From an uncultured Myxococcales bacterium (GTDB taxonomy: Bacteria; Myxococcota_A; UBA9042), in the NCBI GenBank assembly GCA_903929795.1, contig CAIYWC010000021.1:1-64000 (forward strand): 64,000 bases of DNA. Reading direction: 5' to 3'. The notes below the pieces were generated by a model that saw nothing but the letters and a program-made list of their open reading frames with translations, searched no databases and was not told the DNA's origin. How positions within the stretch are numbered: the stretch's first letter is position 1; the number at the start of each line of letters is the position of its first letter. The translations under genes were made by a program, and so were the position numbers. This document shows positions 8,924 through 18,808 of the stretch, piece after piece.

Positions 8924-11397
8924 GCGACCTTGCCCTTGCGCGGAGCGTCGAACGTCCGCGACTTGAACGAACTGCTGACGACGGTCAGCGAGCTGAACGG
9001 CATGAGAATGGCAGCCACGAGCGGGCTGAGCAAGCCCGCCATGGCCAGACCCGCGCCAATGAGGTTATAGATCAGTGAAAACACGATGTTGCGGCGGATC
9101 GTCCGGACGGTTCGGCGCGCACCGGTGATGAGGGCGACAATCGGGTCGAGGCCGGATTCCGTGAGAAACACGTCTGCGGCGGCGAGGCTGGCTTCCGCGC
9201 CGCCGTGGACGCTGATGCCGACGGTGGCCGCCGCGAGCGCCGCTGCGTCGTTGACGCCATCGCCGACCATCAGCACCGGGCCATGGCGCAATTCCTCCTG
9301 AACTTTCAGGAGCTTTTGCTCCGGCGTCGCACCGCCCTGCGCGCGCTCAGGCGCCACGCCCAGCTGCCGCGCGACCGCTGCCACGACGTCCGGATGATCG
9401 CCCGACAGGATGCCGACCTCCATGCCTTCCGCCTCCAGCGCGCGCAGGCACGCCGCCGCTTCCGGGCGCACCGTGTCGCCAAAACCCATCGCGGCGACGA
9501 CCACACCGTCTTGCGCCACCAGCACCGGCGTCCAGGCCCGCGCCGTCAGCTGCTCAATCCAATCCTGCACTTGCAGACCATGAGCGCCCACCGACTGCGC
9601 GACAAACGCCGGCGACCCGACCACCAGCGCGTGCCCTGCCACCTGCGCGTGCAGCCCGCCGCCGACCGTCTGCTGGACCTCGGACACCGCCACCATCGGC
9701 TGCTCGCCAAAATGCGCCACGACCGCGCGCGCCAGCGGATGCGCTGACTGCTGCTCCAGCACCGCGACAAGCGGCTGCACCGACGGGTCGCCCAGCCACT
9801 GCATCAGCGCGATTTTGCCGGTCGTCAGCGTCCCGGTCTTGTCAAAAAGCACAAGCCCCGGCTTGGCCAGCCGCTCCATCGCGTCGCCGCCCTTGACCAG
9901 GATGCCGCGCTGCGCCGCCTTGCCCACCGCCGCCGTCACCGCCAGCGGCGTCGCGAGCCCCAGCGCGCACGGACAGGTCACAATCAGCAGTGCAACCGCA
10001 TGATCCAGCGCCAGTTTCGGGTCCAGCCACAGCCACAGGCCAGCGGTCATCGCCGCCAGCAGCAGCACGACCGCGACGAAATAGCCGATCACGTGGTCCG
10101 TCAGCGCGACGATCGGCGCCCGGCGCCGCGCCGCCTCCGCCACCGCCAGCATCAGCCGACCCACGCGCGTGTCCTCGCCGGTCGCCTCGGTGCGAATCTG
10201 CAGCAAAGCCGCGATGTTCAGCGTGCCGGCGTTCACGGCGTCGCCCTCCGCCACGTCGACCGGCCGGGACTCGCCCGTCAGCACCGACGCGTCCAGCGAA
10301 GACCGGCCCAGGACGATGACGCCATCGGTCGGAATCGTATCCCCGGCGCGGACTTCCACGACGTCGCCCGCCGCCAGCCGCTCCACCGGCACTTCGGTCA
10401 CCTGGCCATTCTCGACAAGCCGCGCAGAGCCAGGCGCCAGTGAATACAGCAGCTCCGCCGCATCGCCCGCCAGCCGCCGCTGCCGCAGCTGCAGCCACCG
10501 GCCGACCAGCAGCAAAAAGATGAGCGTGGCCACGGAATCGAAGTAAATTTCACCCGTTCCGCGAATCACGTTGACCGTGCCGCCGATGAAGCCCGCGGAC
10601 AGCCCGACGGCGATCGGCAAGTCCATGTGCAGCATCCGCGCCTTGGCGGCTCTCCACGCGCCGACGAAAAAGACCCGCGCGCTCCAGAAAAATGCCGGAA
10701 TCGTGAGCGCGAAGCTGACCCAGCGAAAGAGCTGCTCGGTTTCGGCGTCCATGTCGGTGAAATAGCCGCTGTAAAGCGTGATCGCCATGACCATGACGTT
10801 GCCGGCGACGGCCCACGCGACGCCGATGCGTCCCATGAGCGCGCGCTCTTCCTTGACGCGGAGGTCGCGGGCGTCGGCGCCGCGGTACGGGTGGCTGGCG
10901 TAGCCGAGCGCGTCGAGCCTGCGCGCAACTTGCGACAATGTCGTGGTTTTTGGGTCGAACGTGATCTCGGCGGCGCTCCGGCCGATGTCGAGTCGCGCGC
11001 GCGTGCCGCTGCCAAAGGAGCCGGTCGCGCGCTCGACCAGCCAGACGCACGCGGCGCAGTGCACGCCTTCCAGGTAGAGCTCCGTGCGCACAGTGCCGTC
11101 GGCGAGCGCGCGGCAGTAGCGCGACTGGAAGGCGCTGTCGTCGAATTCCACGTAAGTTCGGTCGGTTGTATGCGGGCGTTGGCCGCTGCTGGCGTCGTCG
11201 CGGCGCATGCCGTAGTAGCCGTCGAGGCCCTGCTCGCGAATCGCGAAAAAGACCGTTTGGCAGCCATGACAGCAGAATTGCTCGACTTTTTCGGGCATGA
11301 CCAAGCCCGCGGGGACCGGATTGCCGCAGTGGGTGCACGCGACTTCCCGACGGGCGGCGGTGGCGACGCTGGGCACCGCGCCGTTATTCGTCGTCAC
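8920..11397 (-). CDS. ccoI: Cu(+)-translocating P-type ATPase of cbb3 assembly (CcoI/FixI)
   Basis: CTHCGNPVP...FCCHGCQTV N-terminus, HCAACVWLVE metal-binding domain, TCPCALGLATPLA, DKTGTLTTG, VGDGVNDAAAL. Confidence 0.95.
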   Translation of the reverse strand: MTTNNGAVPSVATAARREVACTHCGNPVPAGLVMPEKVEQFCCHGCQTVFFAIREQGLDGYYGMRRDDASSGQRPHTTDRTYVEFDDSAFQSRYCRALADGTVRTELYLEGVHCAACVWLVERATGSFGSGTRARLDIGRSAAEITFDPKTTTLSQVARRLDALGYASHPYRGADARDLRVKEERALMGRIGVAWAVAGNVMVMAITLYSGYFTDMDAETEQLFRWVSFALTIPAFFWSARVFFVGAWRAAKARMLHMDLPIAVGLSAGFIGGTVNVIRGTGEIYFDSVATLIFLLLVGRWLQLRQRRLAGDAAELLYSLAPGSARLVENGQVTEVPVERLAAGDVVEVRAGDTIPTDGVIVLGRSSLDASVLTGESRPVDVAEGDAVNAGTLNIAALLQIRTEATGEDTRVGRLMLAVAEAARRRAPIVALTDHVIGYFVAVVLLLAAMTAGLWLWLDPKLALDHAVALLIVTCPCALGLATPLAVTAAVGKAAQRGILVKGGDAMERLAKPGLVLFDKTGTLTTGKIALMQWLGDPSVQPLVAVLEQQSAHPLARAVVAHFGEQPMVAVSEVQQTVGGGLHAQVAGHALVVGSPAFVAQSVGAHGLQVQDWIEQLTARAWTPVLVAQDGVVVAAMGFGDTVRPEAAACLRALEAEGMEVGILSGDHPDVVAAVARQLGVAPERAQGGATPEQKLLKVQEELRHGPVLMVGDGVNDAAALAAATVGISVHGGAEASLAAADVFLTESGLDPIVALITGARRTVRTIRRNIVFSLIYNLIGAGLAMAGLLSPLVAAILMPFSSLTVVSSSFKSRTFDAPRKGKVA

Positions 11398-12157
11398 GGC
11401 AGCACGGCGGTTTTTCTTTGCCGTTCCCGAGGTTCTGCGCGTGCTTCGCCGCGTCCTGCAGGCTCACCGGCGCGGCCATCCGGAAGTGCGGCACGTTGAG
11501 CCGGTGCGTCAGCGCGAACAGCCCCACGCCCATCACGCACAGCGCCGTCACCGCCGGCAGATGCCGCCGCAGCGGTCCCGCGAGCTGCTGCACAAGCGCC
11601 CCCACGCCGACCAGCACCGGCAGCGTGCCGAGCCAGAACGCCGCCATCGTCAGCGCGCCCCAGGCCCAGGAACCCGTCCCCGCCGCCGTCACGGCAAACG
11701 CGTACAGCCAGCCGCAAGGCAGTAGGGTCGACGCCAGCCCGATGATCGCCGCGCGCACGATCGGCGGCTTGCCATGCAATTGCTTGAGAACATTGGCATA
11801 TGTGCGCTGCAACACCGCCGGGAGCGGCAGCTGCGGCACCCGGACCTCCAGCGCGCGCAGGAGCGCCAGCGCGCCCCACGCGACCATCACGCCACCGGCC
11901 AGCGCCGCCGCCAGCTGCTCCAGACCCGCCGCGCGCCCCGCGAGATCCAGCGCTTGCCCGAGCGCGCCCGCCAGCGCGCCCACGAGCGTGTACGTGACGA
12001 GCCGCCCGCCGTTGTAGGCCATGTGCGCGTAAATCTTGTGCTTTCCTTGAGACGCGTCCCCGCCGGCCCAAAAGACGATGAAGCCGCCGCACATGCCGGC
12101 GCAGTGCAAGCTGCCCACCAGGCTGGCCAACAAGACCGTGGAAAAAAGCGCGAGCAT
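11384..12157 (-). CDS. TauE/SafE-like membrane protein of the cco locus
   Basis: LASLVGSLHCAGMCGGFIVFWA; LPCGWLYAF; position in cco cluster. Confidence 0.85.
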   Translation of the reverse strand: MLALFSTVLLASLVGSLHCAGMCGGFIVFWAGGDASQGKHKIYAHMAYNGGRLVTYTLVGALAGALGQALDLAGRAAGLEQLAAALAGGVMVAWGALALLRALEVRVPQLPLPAVLQRTYANVLKQLHGKPPIVRAAIIGLASTLLPCGWLYAFAVTAAGTGSWAWGALTMAAFWLGTLPVLVGVGALVQQLAGPLRRHLPAVTALCVMGVGLFALTHRLNVPHFRMAAPVSLQDAAKHAQNLGNGKEKPPCCRDDE

Positions 12158-12166
12158 CAGCGGGCC

Positions 12167-12697
12167 TCAGCGGGCGATGTCAATGCGGAAAGTGCTTGTA
12201 AAGACGTCTGAACCGCGCGTGGCCCTCAGGCGAATCTCGTGCAGCCCCGCGTGCGCAAGCGCCAGCGTCGCGTGGTAGCGGCCATCCGCAGCAAGCACCG
12301 CGTCCGCACCCTGGACATCGAGCGATCGCGCCAGGAAAAAGCCCTCCACATGGAGCTGCACGCCGGTCAGGCCCGCACCCGCGCGGTCGTGCAGCGCGAC
12401 GGCGACGTCCAGCGCCTGACCAGCGGGCACGGCAGTCGCGACGGCCTGCCAGCCCAGTTTGGCGTTCGCCTGATCCTGCGCCATGGTCGCATCCCACGCC
12501 ACGGCCTTGCGGTAGTAGTCGGATTCAATGGCAAAAGTCGGATCGTGGGTCGCCATGTACGCCAGATAGCCGCCCGCCACGACCGGCACGGCCAGCAGGC
12601 ACACAACCAGCAACGGCCAATGCAGACCGCGCGCAACGAACTGGGCCAGCGCGCTTGTCGGTGGAATGGTCTCGATGGGCACAGTTGTCACCGTCAT
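12167..12697 (-). CDS. ccoH: FixH/CcoH family protein
   Basis: Single N-terminal TM, ESDYYRKAVAWDATMAQDQANAKLGW; between ccoG and ccoI. Confidence 0.85.
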   Translation of the reverse strand: MTVTTVPIETIPPTSALAQFVARGLHWPLLVVCLLAVPVVAGGYLAYMATHDPTFAIESDYYRKAVAWDATMAQDQANAKLGWQAVATAVPAGQALDVAVALHDRAGAGLTGVQLHVEGFFLARSLDVQGADAVLAADGRYHATLALAHAGLHEIRLRATRGSDVFTSTFRIDIAR

Positions 12698-14127
12698 TTC
12701 TTCGCTCCTGGCCCTAAGAGTCGGAACGGTACGTCCGCAGTAAACCCGTTGCCATCGTCAACGTGAATCTCAATCGGCCATTCGCTTTGGATGACGCCCG
12801 GTTGTGACTCCACGAACATCGTGGTCGTCACCGCGTGATCCGCCGGAACCTGCAGCGGGTTCTCCGGCGCGATCCACTTCATCCCCGCCGCCTGCCGCAG
12901 GGCCAGCGCATAGCTGCGCGTTGCGTCCGTCCGGTTCTGGATCTTCAGGCGAACCTGGTTGGTCACCGTCCCATCCGCGGCTTCCGTGAACGGCGCGCCG
13001 ATGCCGCGCAGCACGGTCACCTCCGCCGCCACCCGATGCGTCGCCAGCCACCCCAGCGCACCACCGATCAGCACAATCGCAATCGGGTACAGCACCACGC
13101 GGACGCGCAGCACTTTGCCCTTGCCGGTCAGCAGCTTCTCCTGCGACGTGTAGCGGATCAGCCCGTGCGGCTTGTGGATCTTGTCCATGACCGCGTCGCA
13201 CGCATCGATGCACTGGGTGCAGCTGATGCACTCCATTTGCAAGCCTTCGCGGATGTCGATGTTGGTCGGACAGGTGTAGACGCAAGCCTTGCAGTCGATG
13301 CAGTCGCCGATCGCCAGGTCTTCGGTCTTGACGCGCTGGAGCTTGCCGCGCGGCTCGCCGCGGGTGCTGTCGTACGCCACGATGAGCGAATTCTTGTCGA
13401 GCAACGCCGCCTGAATCCGCGCATAAGGGCATGCGACCACGCACATCTGCTCGCGGAACCACACGAAATCAATGAACATCAAGGCCGTTGTCCCGGCGAC
13501 GATCGCAAACCCGGCGGGGTGCTCCACCGGCGACAGCGCCATCCACCGCCACAGCTCTTCGACGCCGATGAACCACGCGAGAAAGACGTTCGCGACAAGG
13601 AACGACAACACCGCGAACACCGCGAATTTCAGGATGCGCTTGGGCTGCCAGCCGCCCTTGCGGTCCAGCGCCAGCTGCTTTTGGCGATTGCCGTCGAACA
13701 GGCGCTCGATGGGCCGAAAAACGAATTCCATGTAGACCGTCTGCGGACAGCCCCAGCCGCACCACACGCGGCCGAAAAGCGCGGTCAGCAGAAAAATCGT
13801 CAAGAAGATCGTGAGCATCAGCAGCATCAGCAGCACGGTGTCGGTCGGCAGGAACGTCGCACCGAAAAACGTGAAGCGGCGGTGGAGCACGTCAAACAGG
13901 AACGCGGGCTTGCCGCCGACGCGCAGAAACGGCAGGCCGACAAACGAGGCGATCAGCAGCCATGCAACGACGAGACGGCGGTAGTAGAACGGACCGGCCG
14001 CGAGTTCCGGGCGCACCCAGCGGCGCGTGCCGTCTTCATTGAGCGTGGACAGGACGCGGCCGGGCGCGGTGCCAGGGCCGTTGTCGTGAAGCGGTGGGGG
14101 AGGCGATTCAGGGACAACGGCGGACAT
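12694..14127 (-). CDS. ccoG: CcoG/FixG/RdxA 4Fe-4S ferredoxin-type membrane protein
   Basis: GRVWCGWGCPQTVYMEFVFRPIERL; CIDCKACVYTCPTNIDIREGLQMECISCTQCIDACD. Confidence 0.95.
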   Translation of the reverse strand: MSAVVPESPPPPLHDNGPGTAPGRVLSTLNEDGTRRWVRPELAAGPFYYRRLVVAWLLIASFVGLPFLRVGGKPAFLFDVLHRRFTFFGATFLPTDTVLLMLLMLTIFLTIFLLTALFGRVWCGWGCPQTVYMEFVFRPIERLFDGNRQKQLALDRKGGWQPKRILKFAVFAVLSFLVANVFLAWFIGVEELWRWMALSPVEHPAGFAIVAGTTALMFIDFVWFREQMCVVACPYARIQAALLDKNSLIVAYDSTRGEPRGKLQRVKTEDLAIGDCIDCKACVYTCPTNIDIREGLQMECISCTQCIDACDAVMDKIHKPHGLIRYTSQEKLLTGKGKVLRVRVVLYPIAIVLIGGALGWLATHRVAAEVTVLRGIGAPFTEAADGTVTNQVRLKIQNRTDATRSYALALRQAAGMKWIAPENPLQVPADHAVTTTMFVESQPGVIQSEWPIEIHVDDGNGFTADVPFRLLGPGAKK

Positions 14128-14136
14128 GATGGGTAC

Positions 14137-14817
14137 CTACTGGACGGCAGCCGGTGCGGCCGGGGTGGCCGCCGCGGGAACTGCCACGGGTGCGGGCGGC
14201 GGATTGGCTGCCGGGGCCGGCGTCGGTGCCGGTGCCGCAGCGATCTCCACCGCGTTGCCTTGTGGCGCCTTGCCCGCGACATTGGTGTTGCGCAGCGAGC
14301 CGACAAACGCCGCCAGATTCTTCAACTCAGCAGGCTTCAAGTTGCGCGACCAGACGGGCATTCCTTTCTCCGGCACACCTTTGGAAATCGTCTGGTAGAT
14401 GTCCGCCAGCGTACCTTTGCCATGGAGCCAGTATTTGTCCGTCAGGTTCGGGCCAATCTTGCCCTCCGCTTTTTCGCCGTGGCACGCGATGCAAACTTCC
14501 TTGAATTTCGCGGCGCCCGCCTGCACGGTCTGCGGATCGGCGACGGCCGCCATCAGCTCCGCTTCCGTCAGCACTGGCGGCGCATTCTTCAGCTCCAGCT
14601 CCAGCGCCGCCGCCATTTCTTCCTCATATTCCTGATGAACAGTCTTGCCGCCGCCACCGCCGTGCAGCCAAAAGCCATAGCCGATGGCGAAAATGATGCA
14701 CAGGATGAACAGCGCTTGCCACCAACCCGGCATCGGGTTGTCGTACTCCCGAATGCCGTCGTAGTCGTGATCGAGCAACGGATCTTCGTGCCTGATTTCA
14801 GTCTGCAGGTCGCTCAT
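14137..14817 (-). CDS. ccoP: cbb3 oxidase subunit CcoP, single CXXCH
   Basis: YDGIREYDNPMPGWWQALFILCI; one haem motif CIACH; Ala/Pro-rich tail. Confidence 0.88.
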   Translation of the reverse strand: MSDLQTEIRHEDPLLDHDYDGIREYDNPMPGWWQALFILCIIFAIGYGFWLHGGGGGKTVHQEYEEEMAAALELELKNAPPVLTEAELMAAVADPQTVQAGAAKFKEVCIACHGEKAEGKIGPNLTDKYWLHGKGTLADIYQTISKGVPEKGMPVWSRNLKPAELKNLAAFVGSLRNTNVAGKAPQGNAVEIAAAPAPTPAPAANPPPAPVAVPAAATPAAPAAVQ

Positions 14818-15038
14818 TGCATAGCCTCGTCGTTTTTGGTGCTCGCGATCGCGAGGGTGTCGGCGTCAAGTGTGTGGCGCGTGGAGACCGCGATGCCGTC
14901 GTCCAACGGCAGCGTCATCGCCACGGAAAAGCGGTTGCGGTTGCTGGGCAAGTAGGCCCAAATCGACGCGGCGATGAAGACCACAAGGAAGATCGCGAGC
15001 GCGACTTCCGCGTAGCTGGCCAGGTTCATATGGGACAT
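14814..15038 (-). CDS. ccoQ: Small membrane protein, CcoQ-like
   Basis: MSHMNLASYAEVALAIFLVVFIAASIWAYLPSNRNRFSVAMTLPLDD; between ccoNO and ccoP; GTG at 15056 is an alternative start. Confidence 0.7.
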   Translation of the reverse strand: MSHMNLASYAEVALAIFLVVFIAASIWAYLPSNRNRFSVAMTLPLDDGIAVSTRHTLDADTLAIASTKNDEAMQ

Positions 15039-15066
15039 GATGTCGCTGAGTCTCACGATGTCCCCC

Positions 15067-17250
15067 CTACTTCGCCAGACCGACGGTCTTGGGCGCGTCA
15101 GCCGGCTTGGCCTTGATGTCTGTGCCGAGGCGCTGGAGGTAAGCCACCAGCGCGATGATCTTCTTGTCTTCCAGGCCGTCAGGACCGCCTTGCGCCTTGA
15201 TGTCGGCGGCCAGCGCCTTCGCCTGCGCGTGCGCAAGCTCCTGGGCGTGGTTGATCGCGTCGCCGTACGGCACGCCCAGCATCGCCATCGCGTCCACGTT
15301 CGCCTGCACGTGACCGTAATCCAGCGCATCGGTCAGCAGCCATGGGAACGGCGGCATGATCGAGCGGGACGTCGTCGACGTCGGGTCCTGCATGTGGCGC
15401 ACGTGCCACAGGCTCGGGTACTTGCCGCCCACGCGGTGCAGATCCGGACCGATGCGGCGGGAGCCCCACTGGAACGGGTGGTCGTACACGAACTCGCCGG
15501 GCTTGGAGTACTCGCCGTAGCGCTCTGTCTCCGCGCGGATCGGCCGAATCATCTGGCTGTGGCAATTGTAGCAGCCTTCCGCGATGTAGATTTCGCGACC
15601 GGCGAGTTCAAGCGGCGTGTACGGCTTGACGCTGGCGATGGTCGGAATGTTGGACTTGATGAGGAAAGTCGGCAAAATCTCGAACAGCGACGCGGTGATC
15701 ACGGCCAGCGCGGCGAGAATCGAGAACAGCAGCGGCTTGCGCTCCCAGACGCGGTGGAACGCGGTCCAGTTGCCAACTTTGTGGCTGTCCAGGCTCGGAT
15801 CCGCGACCAGCGCCGGCGCTTCGTACACCGGATCGTCATAAGTCGCCGGCCGCGCGGCCCAGGTCTTGTAGAAGTTCACGCACGCCAGCAACGCGCCGCT
15901 GAAGTACATCAGTCCGCCCACGACGCGCACCCAGTACATCGGCGCCAGCTTGACGACCGTCTCGACGAAGTCCGGATACGCCAAGCGGCCCGTGTCGTCG
16001 AATGCGCGCCACATCAGGCCTTGCGTCACGCCGGCGGTGTACATCGAGACGATGTAGAGCAACATGCCGACGGTGCCGAGCCAGAAGTGCAACTCCGCCA
16101 GTTTCTTGGAGAAAAGCGGCGTCTGAAACAGCCGAGGCAGCAACCAGTACATCATGCCAAAGGACATGAAGCCGTTCCAGCCCAGCGCGCCCGAGTGCAC
16201 GTGCGCGATCGTCCAATCGGTGTAGTGCGACAGCGCGTTGACCGACTTGATGGAGAGCATCGGGCCTTCAAACGTCGACATGCCGTAAAACGTGACGGCG
16301 ACGACGAAGAATTTCAGCACAACGTCGTCGGCGACCTTGTTCCAGGCGCCGCGCAAGGTCAGCAGACCGTTGATCATGCCGCCCCAGGACGGCATCCACA
16401 GCATCACGGAAAAGACCATGCCGAGCGTCGACGCCCATTCCGGCAGGGCGGTGTAATGCAGATGGTGCGGGCCGGCCCACATGTAAATGAACACAAGCGA
16501 CCAGAAATGCAGGATCGACAGCCGGTAGGAAAACACCGGGCGATTCGCGGCCTTGGGCATGAAATAGTACATCATGCCGAGGAACGGGGTCGTCAGGAAA
16601 AACGCCACAGCGTTGTGGCCGTACCACCACTGCATGAATGCGTCCTGCACGCCGGCGTACAGGCTGTAGCTCTTCAGCGGCCCCGCGGGCACCTCCAAGC
16701 TATTGAAAATATGCAGGAGTGCGACCGTGATGATCGACGCGATGTAAAACCACAGCGCCACGTACAGGTGCCGTTCGCGGCGCTTGGCGATCGTGCCGAA
16801 GAAATTGACGGCGAAAGCCACCCAGACCACGGCGATGGCGATGTCGATCGGCCATTCCAACTCGGCGTATTCCTTGCCGGTTGTGATGCCAAAAGGCAGC
16901 GTCAGCGCGGCGGAGACGATAATCGCCTGCCAGCCCCAGAAATGGAAATTGCTGATGCCATCCGAGAACATGCGCGCCTTGAGCAGGCGCTGGCTCGAAT
17001 AGTAAATGCCGGCGAAAATGGCGTTGCCGGCGAACGCGAAAATCACCGCGTTTGTGTGCAACGGCCGCAGCCGGCCAAAATGCAAAAAGCCCATGTTCGC
17101 GCCCGGCCAGGCGAGCTGAAGCGCCAGCAGCAGGCCGACAAGCATGCCGACGACGCTCCAAACGAGCATGGCCAAGGTGAACTTGCGAACGATCGCGTCG
17201 TCGTAGCGGAAACGCTCAAGCACGCCGTTCGTTGCGGCTGGTTCTGACAT
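15067..17250 (-). CDS. ccoNO: Fused cbb3 oxidase subunits I and II (CcoN-CcoO)
   Basis: FGRLRPLHTNAVIFAFAGNAIFAGIYY, VHSGALGWNGFMSFGMMYW; C-terminal CYNCHSQMIRPIRAETERYGEYSKPGEFVYDHPFQWGSRRIGPDL in one frame. Confidence 0.95.
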   Translation of the reverse strand: MSEPAATNGVLERFRYDDAIVRKFTLAMLVWSVVGMLVGLLLALQLAWPGANMGFLHFGRLRPLHTNAVIFAFAGNAIFAGIYYSSQRLLKARMFSDGISNFHFWGWQAIIVSAALTLPFGITTGKEYAELEWPIDIAIAVVWVAFAVNFFGTIAKRRERHLYVALWFYIASIITVALLHIFNSLEVPAGPLKSYSLYAGVQDAFMQWWYGHNAVAFFLTTPFLGMMYYFMPKAANRPVFSYRLSILHFWSLVFIYMWAGPHHLHYTALPEWASTLGMVFSVMLWMPSWGGMINGLLTLRGAWNKVADDVVLKFFVVAVTFYGMSTFEGPMLSIKSVNALSHYTDWTIAHVHSGALGWNGFMSFGMMYWLLPRLFQTPLFSKKLAELHFWLGTVGMLLYIVSMYTAGVTQGLMWRAFDDTGRLAYPDFVETVVKLAPMYWVRVVGGLMYFSGALLACVNFYKTWAARPATYDDPVYEAPALVADPSLDSHKVGNWTAFHRVWERKPLLFSILAALAVITASLFEILPTFLIKSNIPTIASVKPYTPLELAGREIYIAEGCYNCHSQMIRPIRAETERYGEYSKPGEFVYDHPFQWGSRRIGPDLHRVGGKYPSLWHVRHMQDPTSTTSRSIMPPFPWLLTDALDYGHVQANVDAMAMLGVPYGDAINHAQELAHAQAKALAADIKAQGGPDGLEDKKIIALVAYLQRLGTDIKAKPADAPKTVGLAK

Positions 17251-17258
17251 AATAATCC

Positions 17259-17822
17259 TCACTTGGACGAAATTCTGGTCGTGTCCGGTGGCGTGAGACG
17301 CGTTGGGGCGGGCGTCTCGTTGGCTAAATCGGGGATCCGGGAGGAAGCCGCTTTGCGCTCCGTGCGCGCGGCAGCTGGTGCTGGTTGCCCGGCGGCCGAC
17401 TTTTCAGCCGATGCGCGCGTCGCAGCGACGTGGGACGCGAGCGAAACCGCCGGGATCGGGGCGTGTTGTAGCAAATAACCGATCTCCGGCGCCAGCCACA
17501 TCAGGCTGCGCGGCACGTGGATGAGATCGACAGTCGTTCGGACGCGGGCAGCACAGCCGGCTGGCAAATCCAGTTCGGCCGGATGGGGAAGGAGGTACGG
17601 CCGATCGGCTGTAACTGCCCATGCGTCGGCGGCATCCGATGTCGTGTTGAGAGCGAGTTCGCCTGACAACACGACATAGACGCCACTAGGAACGTGGTCG
17701 CGATGGATCAGCACCTGTCCGGCCGCAGCCTGCATACGCGTCACGCTCTCATGAGCGGTCAGCGCGGCAAGCCACGTTGCAACCTTTTGATCGGTCGGCC
17801 GAATGTCAGTTACATCACCCAC
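17259..17822 (-). CDS. Cyclic-nucleotide-binding-like protein without visible HTH
   Basis: GQVLIHRDHVPSGVYVVLSGELAL resembles a cNMP fold; remainder Ala/Pro rich; 8 bp upstream of ccoNO. Confidence 0.55.
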   Translation of the reverse strand: MGDVTDIRPTDQKVATWLAALTAHESVTRMQAAAGQVLIHRDHVPSGVYVVLSGELALNTTSDAADAWAVTADRPYLLPHPAELDLPAGCAARVRTTVDLIHVPRSLMWLAPEIGYLLQHAPIPAVSLASHVAATRASAEKSAAGQPAPAAARTERKAASSRIPDLANETPAPTRLTPPDTTRISSK

Positions 17823-17958
17823 GTTACGCTCCTGCGCCAGCGCCCTTCTTGCGGGAGAAGGCGGCGGCTAAAAGACCAGGGTTGCGGGCCCCAAGTCCTC
17901 TGCAGGCGAATGTAGACGGTCTGTGGCGTTCGCGCCTTGCCGATTGTCAGGACCGGAA

Positions 17959-17972
17959 TTGACTTAGATCAA
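17959..17972. promoter_or_regulatory. FNR/ANR-like box TTGACTTAGATCAA
   Basis: One mismatch to TTGAT-N4-ATCAA; in the divergent intergenic region between the cco locus and the DUF971 gene. Confidence 0.7.
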
Positions 17973-18071
17973 GAAATCGCCGGTTTGACCCCGCCTTTTG
18001 CGAGAATTTGTGCAGCACGCCCGGCAGGCGTACAGTCCGCGCAGGCCGCAGACGGCCGGACCAGACGACCG

Positions 18072-18455
18072 ATGCAGACGCCCGAGCAACAAAAGACCGA
18101 CCCCGTCAACCTCGCGTGGAATGCCGACGGCAGCGTGAAGATCGTCTGGGGCGACGCGCACGAGTCGGTCTTCCAGCTGGCCTTTCTGCGCGAAAAATGC
18201 CCTTGCGCCACCTGCAAAGGCACCCACGGCGCGCCGACGACGCTCATCGTACGCCAGAGCCGCGGCGGCTTGCCCATCGTGGCCAACAAAAGCGCCGCGA
18301 TGCAGGCCGCCACGACCGTCAAGCGCACCGACCCGGTCGGCGGCTACGCGATTCGCTTCACCTGGGGCGACGGCCATGACGCCGGCCTCTTCTCGTTTCG
18401 CTACCTCCGCGCGCTGTGCCCCTGCCCCGCGTGCACGGCCGCCAGCGCCGCCTGA
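18072..18455 (+). CDS. DUF971 (gamma-BBH N-terminal-like) protein
   Basis: VKIVWGDAHESVFQLAFLREKCPCATC...GYAIRFTWGDGHDAGLFSFRYLRALCPC. Confidence 0.8.
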   Translation: MQTPEQQKTDPVNLAWNADGSVKIVWGDAHESVFQLAFLREKCPCATCKGTHGAPTTLIVRQSRGGLPIVANKSAAMQAATTVKRTDPVGGYAIRFTWGDGHDAGLFSFRYLRALCPCPACTAASAA

Positions 18456-18757
18456 TGCGCCAGCGCCTCTGCCACCTGGCCGAGCTGACCGGCGATCGGC
18501 TGCTGACCGAGCATCCGACCACCGGCGATCCGGTCCTCGTGCTCCGCGACAGCGCCGGGATCCACGTCCTCGACGGGCTGTGTCCGCACCAATATGCGCC
18601 GCTGGTCGGCGGCGATTTGTCAGACTGCATCCTGACTTGCCCGATGCACGAGTGGCGTTTTGACGTCCGCACCGGCGAAGGCGTGGACATGCCGGTCCGC
18701 CTCGAGCGCTGGCCCGCGGTCGTCGAAGACGGCTGGATCTGGCTGACCGAAGCGTAG
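18455..18757 (+). CDS. Rieske [2Fe-2S] ferredoxin
   Basis: LCPHQYAPLVGGDLSDCILTCPMHEWRFDVRTGEG; start overlaps the preceding stop (TGATG). Confidence 0.88.
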   Translation: MRQRLCHLAELTGDRLLTEHPTTGDPVLVLRDSAGIHVLDGLCPHQYAPLVGGDLSDCILTCPMHEWRFDVRTGEGVDMPVRLERWPAVVEDGWIWLTEA

Positions 18758-18808
18758 GCCAAAGCCCTTCGGTCGGCGCGGCTGACGAGTCCGACGTCGC
18801 GGCCCCCG

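Noticed and set aside
12835-14955. 706-aa plus-strand ORF across ccoG and ccoP
   Set aside because: Antisense to well-supported cco genes
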